Assembly (NCBI GenBank): GCA_025965175.1
Contig: JAOPXL010000027.1
Location: forward strand, 1 to 35,050
Source: Aeromicrobium sp.
Lineage (GTDB): Bacteria > Actinomycetota > Actinomycetes > Propionibacteriales > Nocardioidaceae
Length of the DNA: 35,050 nt
Reading direction: 5' to 3'
Each line of letters begins with the position of its first letter. Positions within the stretch are counted from its first letter, which is position 1. The translations under genes and the position numbers were made by a program. Below the pieces are notes generated by a model. The model did not search any database and had not been told where the DNA came from. It worked only from the letters and a program-made list of their open reading frames with translations. Shown here piece by piece: positions 1 to 8,221 of this stretch.

Positions 1-308
1 CGGAGCTTGTCCGCGATGGGGTCCATCCGCCGGGCCGCGAACATCGCGTACCAGATCGCGATGCCGAACGTCGTGACGAACTGCAGGAGGCCGAACACCA
101 GGGCGACGTTGATGTTGCCGAACAGGACGTGGCCCATGAAGCCGCCCGCATAGATCGAGAGCAGGACGTAGAGCAGGTACCAGGCCATGAAGGCGATGGT
201 CAGCGGGACGACGAATCGCAGGTAGGAGCGCTTGAGCTCGGCGAAGTCGTCCGACGCATGGATGCGTTGATAGGCCTCGTGTGCTTGGGGCGTGATCTTC
301 TCCACCAC
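1..308 (-). CDS. DUF485-family small membrane protein (3' end runs off the window)
   Basis: Manual minus-strand translation from GTG at 308: VVEKITPQAHEAYQRIHASDDFAELKRSYLRFVVPLTIAFMAWYLLYVLLSIYAGGFMGHVLFGNINVALVFGLLQFVTTFGIAIWYAMFAARRMDPIADKL; DUF485-like, lies next to a symporter gene. Confidence 0.85.
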   Translation of the reverse strand, partial: MVEKITPQAHEAYQRIHASDDFAELKRSYLRFVVPLTIAFMAWYLLYVLLSIYAGGFMGHVLFGNINVALVFGLLQFVTTFGIAIWYAMFAARRMDPIADKL

Positions 309-485
309 CGTGGGTCACCTCATTCGTGAGAAGGGCGGACGGCGCGGATCGCGCCACGGCTCGACGGTAGGAGCGCGAAGGGGTGTGAGCCAGATCACCG
401 GGCCACGCCTGCGGTGGAGGACGTACGCGCTGCGGCGTGCGGTCGACGGCGTACGACAAACGGTCGGTCAGGCGCGACGAACGGC

Positions 486-1976
486 TCAGTAGCGGCGGTC
501 GACCTCGAGGCGCTCGGGCGTGTGCAGCCGGACCATGGTGCGCGAGACGTTGGCCGGGACACTCTTGTGGGTCAGCAGCGAGACCCCGATCATCAGGCCG
601 AGGCCGATCGGAACCGTCCAGGCGGCGGGTTGGCTCATCAGCGCGCCGAACCAGCCGCCGGGGCTCGCGGTGATCGTCACGACGGTGGCCGTGGCGGCAC
701 AGACTCCGCCGCCGACCAGGCCGGCGATCGCGCCGTGGGCGGTCAGGCCGCGCCACCAGATGCCCAGCACCAGCAGCGGGCAGAACGTCGACGCCGCGAG
801 GGCGAAGGCGAACGTCACGGAGTTGGCCACCGCGATCCGTTCAGCGGCCAGCGCCAGCCCCAACGGGATCACGACACACCCGGCCGCCGCCAGGCGCAGC
901 GCCGTGACGGTCGTCAGCCGCCCGCGCGCCAGCCCCTGGCCGACGACGCCCGCGATCGACATCGTCAGGCCCGACGACGTCGACAGGAAGGCCGCGAACG
1001 CGCCGGCGGTCAGCAGCGCTGCGAGCAGCTCGCCGGTCGTGCCGCCGACCATCCGGGACGGCAGCTCCAGCACGACGGTGTCGGTGCGACCCGACACCAG
1101 GAGGTCCCGGGCGTAGATCCGGCCCAGCACCCCGTAGACCGTCGGCAGCAGGTAGAAGACGCCGAGCAGGGCCAGGACGAACAGCGTCGTGCGGCGGGCG
1201 GCGTGCCCGTCCGGGTTGGTGTAGAACCGGACGACGACGTGCGGCAACCCCATCGTGCCGAGGAACGTCGCGACCATGACCGAGTACGTCAGATAGAGGC
1301 CGGGACCGTCGGCCTGGCTGAACGGGCGGAACCACTCCGCCGGGGCGACGGGGGAGGGCCGGTCGTCACCGGCCCACGCGTGGACCAGGAAGAACAGTGG
1401 GACGAGCAGGGCCGTGAGCTTGAGCCAGTACTGGAATGCCTGCACCAACGTGATGCTCCGCATCCCGCCGGAGACGACGTTGACCACGACGATGACCGCG
1501 ACCACGACGGTCCCGACCCACGTCGGTGCCCCGGTCACGGTCCGCAGCGTCAGCCCGGCGCCCTGGAACTGCGGCATCAGGTAGAGCCAGCCCACCGCGA
1601 CGACCAGCACGCTGGCGACGCGGCGCACCCCGAGGGACTGCAGACGTACCTGGGCGAAGTCCGGGATAGTGTAGGCACCCGACCGGCGCAGCGGGGCCGC
1701 GACGAACACCAGCAGGAGCAGGTAGCCGGTCGTCCAGCCGATGGGATACCAGAGCATGTCCGCGCCGTACGCCAGGACGAGCCCGGCGACGCCGAGGAAC
1801 GAGGCGGCCGAGAGGTACTCCCCGCCGATCGCCGAGCTGTTGAGGACGGGGCTGACCGAGCGGGAGGCGACGTAGAAGTCGCTCGTCGTGCGGCTCATAC
1901 GCAGCCCGAACGCGCCGATGCCCAGCGTCGCGACAGCCACCAGGGCGACCGCGACCATGCCGTAGGTCGTGTTCAT
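486..1976 (-). CDS. Sodium:solute symporter (SSS family, cation/acetate or monocarboxylate symporter-like)
   Basis: MNTTYGMVAVALVAVATLGIGAFGLRMSRTTSDFYVASRSVSPVLNSSAIGGEYLSAASFLG...; multi-TM SSS motifs; ATG at 1976. Confidence 0.9.
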   Translation of the reverse strand: MNTTYGMVAVALVAVATLGIGAFGLRMSRTTSDFYVASRSVSPVLNSSAIGGEYLSAASFLGVAGLVLAYGADMLWYPIGWTTGYLLLLVFVAAPLRRSGAYTIPDFAQVRLQSLGVRRVASVLVVAVGWLYLMPQFQGAGLTLRTVTGAPTWVGTVVVAVIVVVNVVSGGMRSITLVQAFQYWLKLTALLVPLFFLVHAWAGDDRPSPVAPAEWFRPFSQADGPGLYLTYSVMVATFLGTMGLPHVVVRFYTNPDGHAARRTTLFVLALLGVFYLLPTVYGVLGRIYARDLLVSGRTDTVVLELPSRMVGGTTGELLAALLTAGAFAAFLSTSSGLTMSIAGVVGQGLARGRLTTVTALRLAAAGCVVIPLGLALAAERIAVANSVTFAFALAASTFCPLLVLGIWWRGLTAHGAIAGLVGGGVCAATATVVTITASPGGWFGALMSQPAAWTVPIGLGLMIGVSLLTHKSVPANVSRTMVRLHTPERLEVDRRY

Positions 1977-2371
1977 GGGCTGTCGGGGCGGTGCGGCTCG
2001 ACGAGCTCGGTGAAGTCCCGCTCGGCGCGCTCGACCTGGCGGATGTAGAGCCACCCGAGCACGAACAGCCCGGGATAGACCAGCACACCCAGGATCAGCC
2101 ACGGCAGCGGCACGCCCAGCACGTGCATCTCGGTGACGCTGTCGAACGCCAGGAACAGCAGCGGCAGCGCCCCGATCGAGAGCACGAGGGTTGCGGCGAC
2201 GGTGAGGGCCGCGCGGAGCTGGGCGCGGATCAGCGAGCGCATGTAGACCTCGCCGATGCCGGTCGACTCGTCGATCTCCTGGCGGACGCTGCGGCGCACG
2301 TGTGCCGGGGCCGACGTCAGGGGGCTGGTGATGCGGACCCGTCCGGTGGGCTCGCCGGGCTCCTCGGTCAC
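1973..2371 (-). CDS. Small two-TM membrane protein encoded with the SSS symporter
   Basis: GTG start at 2371 overlapping the end of the response regulator; VTEEPGEPTGRVRITSPL...LPLLFLAFDSVTEMHVLGVPLPWLILGVLVYPGLFVLGWLYIRQVERAERDFTELVEP; 4-bp overlap with symporter start. Confidence 0.75.
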   Translation of the reverse strand: MTEEPGEPTGRVRITSPLTSAPAHVRRSVRQEIDESTGIGEVYMRSLIRAQLRAALTVAATLVLSIGALPLLFLAFDSVTEMHVLGVPLPWLILGVLVYPGLFVLGWLYIRQVERAERDFTELVEPHRPDSP

Positions 2372-3105
2372 AGTGCCCGCTCGTGGATCAGCTCGCGGAG
2401 TGCACGCGCGTGCCGGCGGGCGACCTGGATCTCGACGAGCTCGTCGCCGGCCGGCACCAGCACGCTGAGCCGACCGGCCTGCACCCGCAGCTCGCGGACG
2501 TGGACGAGGTTGACGACGTGGCTGCGGTGCACGCGGGCGAACCCGGCGTCGGCCCAGTCGTCGGCCAACGTCGTCAGCGGCGTACGGATCAGGTGGTTCC
2601 CGCCGTCGACGACGTGCAGACGGACGTAGTCGCCCTGAGCCTCGACGTACGACACCGAGGCCCGGGTCACGAACCGGGTGACGCCGCCGAGCTCGACCGC
2701 GATCCGGTCGTCCGTCGGTGCGGGAGCGACCTCGACGTCGGCGCACGCGCGGCGGACGCTCTCGCGCAGGCGCTCCTCCCGGACGGGCTTGAGCAGGTAG
2801 TCGACGGCGTTCATCTCGAACGCCTCGACGGCGTGCGCGTCGTGGGCCGTGACGAACACGATCCGCGGCGGCGTGCGGAACCTGCCCAGGAGGCGCGCGA
2901 TCTCCAGCCCGCTCAGCCCCGGCATCGCGACGTCGAGGAAGACCAGGTCGATGTCGCCCTCGTCCAGCACCCGCAGCGCCTCGGCCCCGGAGCGGGCAGC
3001 CCGGACCGAGTCGATCCGGTCGTCCCGGCCCAGCATCCAGACCAGCTCGTCGAGGACGGGCTGCTCGTCGTCGACGACGAGGGTCCGCAACGCCGGTGGG
3101 CTCAT
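2368..3105 (-). CDS. LytTR-family response regulator
   Basis: REC domain (VVDDEQPVLDEL, DLVFLDVAMPGLSG) plus LytTR domain (YVEAQGDYVRLHV...FARVHRSHVVNL). Confidence 0.93.
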   Translation of the reverse strand: MSPPALRTLVVDDEQPVLDELVWMLGRDDRIDSVRAARSGAEALRVLDEGDIDLVFLDVAMPGLSGLEIARLLGRFRTPPRIVFVTAHDAHAVEAFEMNAVDYLLKPVREERLRESVRRACADVEVAPAPTDDRIAVELGGVTRFVTRASVSYVEAQGDYVRLHVVDGGNHLIRTPLTTLADDWADAGFARVHRSHVVNLVHVRELRVQAGRLSVLVPAGDELVEIQVARRHARALRELIHERAL

Positions 3106-3126
3106 GCAGCCGATCATGCCTCAAAT

Positions 3127-3189
3127 CGCTGGGAGTGACGTTTGGGCCCCCGAACGGCCCGATCCGGGGCTCAAACGTCACCCCCAGCG
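3127..3189. repeat. Intercistronic long inverted repeat between histidine kinase and response regulator (24-nt arms, 15-nt loop)
   Basis: cgctgggagtgacgtttgggcccc (3127-3150) vs ggggctcaaacgtcacccccagcg (3166-3189): 22/24 complementary. Confidence 0.85.
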
Positions 3190-3190
3190 G

Positions 3191-4324
3191 TCAGGGAGGG
3201 CCGTCGAGGCCGCCGGGGTGGAACTTGGGGACGCGGACCGTGACCTTGGTGCCGTGCCCCGGGGCGGTCTCGACGACGATCCCGTGCTCGTCGCCGTACA
3301 CGGTCCGCAGCCGTTCATCGACGTTCGCGAGGCCGACCGACGCGCTGGTCGTACGCCCTGACAATGCGTCGCGGACCGTATCGGGATCCACGCCGACCCC
3401 GTCGTCCTCGATCGTGATGACGCACTCGAGGCCCTCGTCGAGCGCAACGACCGTGACGGTGCCGGCGCCGGGCTTCGCCTCGAGGCCGTGGCGGACGGCG
3501 TTCTCGACCAGCGGTTGCACCGCGAGGAACGGCAGCCGGACGCTCAGGACCTCCGGGGCGACCCGGATGACGACCCGGAGCCGGTCGCCGAAGCGGGCCT
3601 TCTCCAGCACGAGATAGCGCTCGATCGACCGCAGCTCCTCCGCGAGGGTCGTGAACTCCCCGTGCTCGCGGAACGAGTAGCGGGTGAAGTCGGCGAACTC
3701 CAGCAGCAGGTCCCGGGCCCGCTCGGGGTCGGTACGCACGAAGGACGCGATCGCCCCCAGCGAGTTGTAGATGAAGTGCGGCGAGATCTGCGCCCGCAGC
3801 GCCCGCAGCTCGGCTTCCATCAGTGCCGTCCGGGACTCCGCCAGCTCGGCGAGCTCGAGCTGGCTCGACATCCACCGGGCGACCTCGGTCGTCGCCCGCG
3901 CCAGCCCAGCGGAGGCCTCGTCGCTGGCCACGACGATGCTGCCGACCAGGCGCCCGTCGACCGACAGCGGCGCCACGATCGCGTGCGCCGACGCCTGGGT
4001 CGTGCCGCTGGCGAGCGCGTGGGCGGTCAGCTCCTGCACGTCGGGCAGGCCGTCGCCGGCAAGCGTGCGATGCAGGTCGGTGATCGCCACCGCCGGTCGC
4101 CCGAGGAGGCGGCGCACGTGGGGCAGGGCCAGGGTCGCGCTCTCGGCGTCCAGCCCGCGGCGCAGCGCCGGGGCGGCGAGCGACGCGGTGTGCAGGGTCT
4201 CGTACGTCGCACGGCCCGCCGGTGAGCCCAGGACCCGACGGTGCGTCAGCAGCCGCCACCGGATGAACGTGGCCGACGCGACGAGCGCGACGATCGCCGC
4301 CGCGGCGGTCCTGATGTTGTCCAT
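3191..4324 (-). CDS. LytS/YehU-type sensor histidine kinase (GAF-like region + His_kinase)
   Basis: LRAQISPHFIYNSLGAIASFVRTDPERARDLLLEFADFTRYSF; LPFLAVQPLVENAVRHGLE; N-terminal TM segment. Confidence 0.92.
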   Translation of the reverse strand: MDNIRTAAAAIVALVASATFIRWRLLTHRRVLGSPAGRATYETLHTASLAAPALRRGLDAESATLALPHVRRLLGRPAVAITDLHRTLAGDGLPDVQELTAHALASGTTQASAHAIVAPLSVDGRLVGSIVVASDEASAGLARATTEVARWMSSQLELAELAESRTALMEAELRALRAQISPHFIYNSLGAIASFVRTDPERARDLLLEFADFTRYSFREHGEFTTLAEELRSIERYLVLEKARFGDRLRVVIRVAPEVLSVRLPFLAVQPLVENAVRHGLEAKPGAGTVTVVALDEGLECVITIEDDGVGVDPDTVRDALSGRTTSASVGLANVDERLRTVYGDEHGIVVETAPGHGTKVTVRVPKFHPGGLDGPP

Positions 4325-4350
4325 CGGGCGACGCTACCGCGACCACCACC

Positions 4351-4397
4351 CCCGCGAGTGGCCCCGCGAGTGGCCCCGCGAGTGGCCCGCGAGTGGC
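4351..4397. repeat. Tandem ~12-bp direct repeats (gcgagtggcccc)
   Basis: gcgagtg at 4354, 4366, 4378 and 4389, period 12/12/11; the last unit merges into the inverted repeat at 4389-4448. Confidence 0.85.
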
Positions 4398-4448
4398 GCA
4401 CAGTGGCTGGATCTGGGGGCTCGAATCCAGCCACACTGCGCCACTCGC
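4389..4448. repeat. Long inverted repeat / probable terminator hairpin between bioN and histidine kinase gene
   Basis: gcgagtggcgcacagtggctggat (4389-4412) vs atccagccacactgcgccactcgc (4425-4448): 22/24 complementary, 12-nt loop. Confidence 0.85.
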
Positions 4449-4463
4449 AGGGAAGGGGGCGGG

Positions 4464-5075
4464 TCAGTCGTCGCCGATGCCCCGGGCGTGCAGGGCGGCG
4501 CCGGTCTCGTACGCCTGGGCGACCGTCCGGATCGCCATCGGGACCAGCAGGGCCCGCGGACTGCGCTCGAGGCCCCGGGCCTTCGCCGCAGCGCGGGTCT
4601 CCTGCGCGATCTCCAGGATCCCGGGGATCGCGCGCAGGACGAGGGAGAACGCCAGGGCGAAGCGCTCGGGATTGACCCCGAACCGGCGGAACGGCCCGAG
4701 CCCGGTCGTGATCGCGTCGAGCATCGCGTCGATCGCGGTGGTCGCGGTGAAGACCAGGGCCGCGAGGACCGACGCGAGCAGCCCGGCGACGACGTGGATC
4801 GCGGTCGGCCAGCCCTGCTGCCAGACCTGGAAAGCCGTGACGACCACGACGACCAGCAGCAGCGGGCGCAGCGCCCGCACGGTGCTGCGCAACGGCATCC
4901 GCACCCACAGCGCCAAGGCGATCGCGACCCCGAGCAGGCCGACCGCCGGCCACGCGCCTGGCACCGCGACGGTCGCGACGCCGAACACCGCGAGCAGCCC
5001 GAGCTTGGGGCCCGCGGGGAGGCGGTGCAGCAGCGTCGTGCCGGGTCGGTACGCCCCGACGAGCAAGTTGCTCAT
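4464..5075 (-). CDS. bioN: Energy-coupling factor transporter transmembrane protein EcfT (BioN-type)
   Basis: MSNLLVGAYRPGTTLLHRLPAGPKLGLLAVFGVATVAV...; AAxARG motif (RAAAKARGLERS); in bioY-ATPase-EcfT order. Confidence 0.88.
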   Translation of the reverse strand: MSNLLVGAYRPGTTLLHRLPAGPKLGLLAVFGVATVAVPGAWPAVGLLGVAIALALWVRMPLRSTVRALRPLLLVVVVVTAFQVWQQGWPTAIHVVAGLLASVLAALVFTATTAIDAMLDAITTGLGPFRRFGVNPERFALAFSLVLRAIPGILEIAQETRAAAKARGLERSPRALLVPMAIRTVAQAYETGAALHARGIGDD

Positions 5076-5770
5076 GCCCGCGCCAGGGTGCGATACGTCG
5101 AGACCGCCGCTTGGGGATCGCCGTCGAAGACGACCCGGGCGTCGTCGATCACCAGGGCCCGGTCGCAGCGGACGGCGAGGTCGAGGTCGTGGGTCACCAG
5201 GACCAGCTGCTGGGGGAGGGCGAACAGTCGATCGGCGACGATCTGGGTGTTGCGAAGGTCCAGCAGGGTTGTCGGCTCGTCCGCGACCAGGACCGCGGGG
5301 TCGGTGGCGAGGACTCCCGCGAGGGCCAGCATCTGCTTCTGCCCACCCGACAGGGCGTGCACCGTCGTGTCGGCCTTGTCACCCAGGCCGATCTCCTCGA
5401 GGATCGCCCGCGCCCGGGCCTGACGGGTCCTCTTGTCCTTGACGGTGCGTCGCAGGGACAGCGCGACGTCCTCGAGACAGGTCGGCATCACGAGCTGCGC
5501 GTCCGGGTTGGTGAAGACGAAGCCGACCTTGCGGCGTACGGCCGGGCCGTCGTGGACCGTGTCGAGTCCGTCGACCGTCACGGTGCCGCGGGTGGGCTCG
5601 ACCAGCCCGTTCAGCAGGCGGGCGAACGTCGACTTGCCGGAGCCGTTGCTGCCGACCAGGGCGATTCGGTGCTCGGTCAGGTGGACGCTGGTGGGGTGCA
5701 GCAGCGCGAGGTCGCCGCTCGGTGTGGGGACCGAGACGGCGACCTCGTCGAGCCGGATCGCGGGTGGCAC
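5072..5770 (-). CDS. bioM: ECF transporter ATP-binding protein (BioM-type)
   Basis: Walker A GSNGSGKST, signature LSGGQKQ, Walker B VLVADEP; GTG at 5770. Confidence 0.9.
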   Translation of the reverse strand: MPPAIRLDEVAVSVPTPSGDLALLHPTSVHLTEHRIALVGSNGSGKSTFARLLNGLVEPTRGTVTVDGLDTVHDGPAVRRKVGFVFTNPDAQLVMPTCLEDVALSLRRTVKDKRTRQARARAILEEIGLGDKADTTVHALSGGQKQMLALAGVLATDPAVLVADEPTTLLDLRNTQIVADRLFALPQQLVLVTHDLDLAVRCDRALVIDDARVVFDGDPQAAVSTYRTLARA

Positions 5771-5772
5771 GC

Positions 5773-6363
5773 TCAGCGCTTGGCGGTCAGCTGGGGGAAC
5801 GCCCGGTGGACCGCGGCGGCCACGATCGCCGCGATGACGCCCTTGAAGATGTCGGCGACGAAGAAGGGGGTCGCGTAGCCCCAGGCGGCGCCGATGCTGA
5901 CGTCGAGCTTGATCGACATGCCGATCGCACCGAGGACGCCGACGACGGCCACCGTGACGATCGCCGCGGCAACCGAGACCACGACCGTGAACGCCGCGGG
6001 GTTGGTCCGCGCTACCCGGGTCGCGACGAGGCCCACGAGGAAGGCGGCAATCGGGAACGCGAGCAGGTAGCCGCCCGTGGCACCGGTCCATGTCGCTGGC
6101 CCGCCGTGGCCGCCGGAGAACACGGGGACACCGGCCGTCCCCACCGCGAGGTAGAGCAGGACCGCGAGGGCGCCGCGCCTGGCTCCGAGGACCGCGGCGG
6201 CGAGGAAGATCGCGAACATCTGCAGCGTGAACGGCACGCCGACCCCCGTGACGCTGAACGCCGGGAGGATCGCGCACACCGCGATGAAGGCCGCGAAGGT
6301 CGCGACGAGCGCGAGGTCGGTCGTGTTGAGCCGGCTGCGGCGGGGCGCGCTGGTCGTGGTCAT
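5773..6363 (-). CDS. bioY: Biotin transporter substrate-binding subunit BioY
   Basis: LALVATFAAFIAVCAILPAF...GVPFTLQMFAIFLAAAVLGARRGALAVLLYLAVGTAGVPVFSGGHGGPA.W.GATGGYLLAFPIAAFLVG. Confidence 0.95.
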   Translation of the reverse strand: MTTTSAPRRSRLNTTDLALVATFAAFIAVCAILPAFSVTGVGVPFTLQMFAIFLAAAVLGARRGALAVLLYLAVGTAGVPVFSGGHGGPATWTGATGGYLLAFPIAAFLVGLVATRVARTNPAAFTVVVSVAAAIVTVAVVGVLGAIGMSIKLDVSIGAAWGYATPFFVADIFKGVIAAIVAAAVHRAFPQLTAKR

Positions 6364-6394
6364 GGGTGCTCCTGAAGAATGGGGAAAGGCCTCC

Positions 6395-6422
6395 TGAACG
6401 GTGCTCAGGTGAACGGCGTTCA
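6395..6422. promoter_or_regulatory. Putative BioQ-type operator sites upstream of bioY and the divergent TetR gene
   Basis: tgaacggtgctca (6395-6407) and the perfect palindrome TGAAC-GGC-GTTCA (6410-6422), followed by aggttaacct; bioY-strand TTGACA (6452-6447) upstream. Confidence 0.7.
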
Positions 6423-6473
6423 GGTTAACCTATAGGCTGATCGCGCTGTCAATGTGACGTACTCGGAGGACCC

Positions 6474-7049
6474 ATGCGCTATCGCCGTGCCGACATCGTC
6501 GAGCGTGCCGTCGGCATCCTCGACCAGTACGGCCTGCCGGATCTGTCGATGCGTCGGATCGCGGGCGAGCTGGGCCTCCAGCCCTCGGCGCTCTACCACC
6601 ACTTCGCCAACAAGCAGGAGCTGCTGGCGGTCGTCGCGGATGAGCTCCTCGAGCGCGGAGCGCGGCCCGCCGCCGAGACCGTGAGCTGGGACCAGCAGGT
6701 CGTCGCCCTGAGCCATGAGCTGCGTGAGGCGATGCTGGCCTACCGCGACGGCGCCGAGCTCATCGCGACGGTGCACGCCTTCGGGCTGGGCGTCCACGCT
6801 CCGTCACGCCGGCTGACCGAGGCCGTGCGGAGGGCCGGCTTCGACGAGGTTTTCGCCCGGGCCGCCGCGATGACGGTCCTGCACTTCGTGTTTGGCCACG
6901 TGTCGGACGAGCAGACCCACCTGCAGGCCAACAGCGTCGGCGCGATCGACGACGCACCGCTGGACCGCGCCGGCGCGGGGTCGTTCGACCTGGGGTTGTC
7001 CCTGATCCTCGACGGGATTCGGCAGCGGCAGACCCAGGCCGCGGTCTGA
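6474..7049 (+). CDS. TetR-family regulator, BioQ-like by context
   Basis: MRYRRADIVERAVGILDQYGLPDLSMRRIAGELGLQPSALYHHFANKQELLAVVADELL: TetR HTH; upstream RBS ggagg; divergent from bioYMN. Confidence 0.88.
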   Translation: MRYRRADIVERAVGILDQYGLPDLSMRRIAGELGLQPSALYHHFANKQELLAVVADELLERGARPAAETVSWDQQVVALSHELREAMLAYRDGAELIATVHAFGLGVHAPSRRLTEAVRRAGFDEVFARAAAMTVLHFVFGHVSDEQTHLQANSVGAIDDAPLDRAGAGSFDLGLSLILDGIRQRQTQAAV

Positions 7050-7061
7050 GAGTGAGCGAGG

Positions 7062-7223
7062 TCAGGCGCTCCGGCTGAGCTGTTCGAGCTCGGGGTCGTC
7101 GACCGTGAAGGCGATGCCGCAGTGTCGGCACTGGGCCGTCGTGCTGCCGCCGTGCAGGTCGATCTCGCCCTCACAGATGTCACAGACCAGCAGGATGTCG
7201 ATGCGGCGCAGCGTGGTGCTCAT
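7062..7223 (-). CDS. Small (53 aa) zinc-ribbon-like protein
   Basis: MSTTLRRIDILLVCDICEGEIDLHGGSTTAQCRHCGIAFTVDDPELEQLSRSA: two CxxC knuckles; TACTGT-N6-ATG upstream. Confidence 0.65.
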   Translation of the reverse strand: MSTTLRRIDILLVCDICEGEIDLHGGSTTAQCRHCGIAFTVDDPELEQLSRSA

Positions 7224-7251
7224 GCCTCCACAGTAGGAGCCGGTCCGGACA

Positions 7252-7269
7252 GATCCGTGGCAACGGATC
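7252..7269. repeat. Perfect short inverted repeat (GATCCGT-GGCA-ACGGATC)
   Basis: 7-bp perfect arms, 4-nt loop, downstream of the methyltransferase stop and upstream of the zinc-ribbon gene. Confidence 0.6.
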
Positions 7270-7275
7270 GGCGCG

Positions 7276-8100
7276 TCAGTCCGGTTGTGCCGCGGTGCGG
7301 GACCGGGCCACCAGGCAGAAGTCGCTCGCCAGCCCGGCCCGGGCGAGCAGCCGCTGGAAGATCGGCGCCTGCGTCGACCAGTAGGTGATGAGCTCGACGT
7401 CGGCGTACCACCGCCGCAGCTCCCTCTCCAGCGCAAGCTCATCGACCCCGTCGCGCATGACGTGATATTCGACCAGGTCGGAGGGCTCGGTGTCCGACCA
7501 CTCGCCGCGGAACCGGCGCAGGTGCGTGGCCAGACCACGCCGCATGTTGCCCTGCCCGACGCGCCACGCGAAGTACGTCCCTCGGCTCGCCAGGTGGGTC
7601 GCCCGGGAGCGGCGGGGGTAGTAGGTCGGATCCTGTGCCGAATAGAACCAGCCGTCGGGTGCCAGCAGGCCCGCCAGACGGCGGACGAACGTCACGTAGT
7701 CGGGAACGTGATGCAGCAGGGATGCGCAGACGACCGCGTCGAACCGGGTCGGCGTCGTGAAGATGTCCTCGCCGGTCCGGTCGTAGAACACGTTGACGGA
7801 GTCGTGGTCCGCGTAGCGAGCGGTCAGGTGGGCGGCGCTCGCCTCGCTCGCCTCGGTCACCGTGACGGACGCACCGGCCTGGATCAGGAAGTCGGTGAAC
7901 GTGCCGTGCCCCGCACCGACCTCCAGCACGTGGCACGCACCCTGACGCCTCACGGTCTCCTGCACGAGCTCGCGCAGCCGGTCGGCGATCATCGAGCGCA
8001 GCGTCTCGTGGCGCAGGTGGGGGGACCCCTTGACGTAGTCGTGGCCCTCGCCGTGCGACTCGTTCTGCGAGGCGACGACAGGTGATGGTTCGTGGGTCAC
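7276..8100 (-). CDS. Class I SAM-dependent methyltransferase
   Basis: CHVLEVGAGHGTFTDFLIQAGASVTVTEAS...FDAVVCASLLHHVPDYVTFVRRLAGLLAPDGWFYSAQDP; GTG at 8100. Confidence 0.85.
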   Translation of the reverse strand: MTHEPSPVVASQNESHGEGHDYVKGSPHLRHETLRSMIADRLRELVQETVRRQGACHVLEVGAGHGTFTDFLIQAGASVTVTEASEASAAHLTARYADHDSVNVFYDRTGEDIFTTPTRFDAVVCASLLHHVPDYVTFVRRLAGLLAPDGWFYSAQDPTYYPRRSRATHLASRGTYFAWRVGQGNMRRGLATHLRRFRGEWSDTEPSDLVEYHVMRDGVDELALERELRRWYADVELITYWSTQAPIFQRLLARAGLASDFCLVARSRTAAQPD

Positions 8101-8221
8101 GACAGGTCCTTCCACGCAGGGGGTCCGCGGCGAGGCCCTGCGGTACTGTGCTGGCCAGCCTGCCAGAAATATCGTCCGTCGCACTGCGACGGCGGCACAT
8201 ACTCCCAGGGACGATCCGCTC

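Noticed and set aside
414-2048. Long plus-strand ORF (544 aa) opposite the symporter, and many similar long antisense ORFs across the window
   Set aside because: Arg/Gly/Asp/Pro-rich translations without motifs; shadow ORFs typical of high-GC DNA, opposite clearly supported genes.
4321-4448. Direct repeats near 4350-4397 considered as a CRISPR array
   Set aside because: Units are ~12 bp and directly adjacent with no variable spacers; no cas genes in the window.
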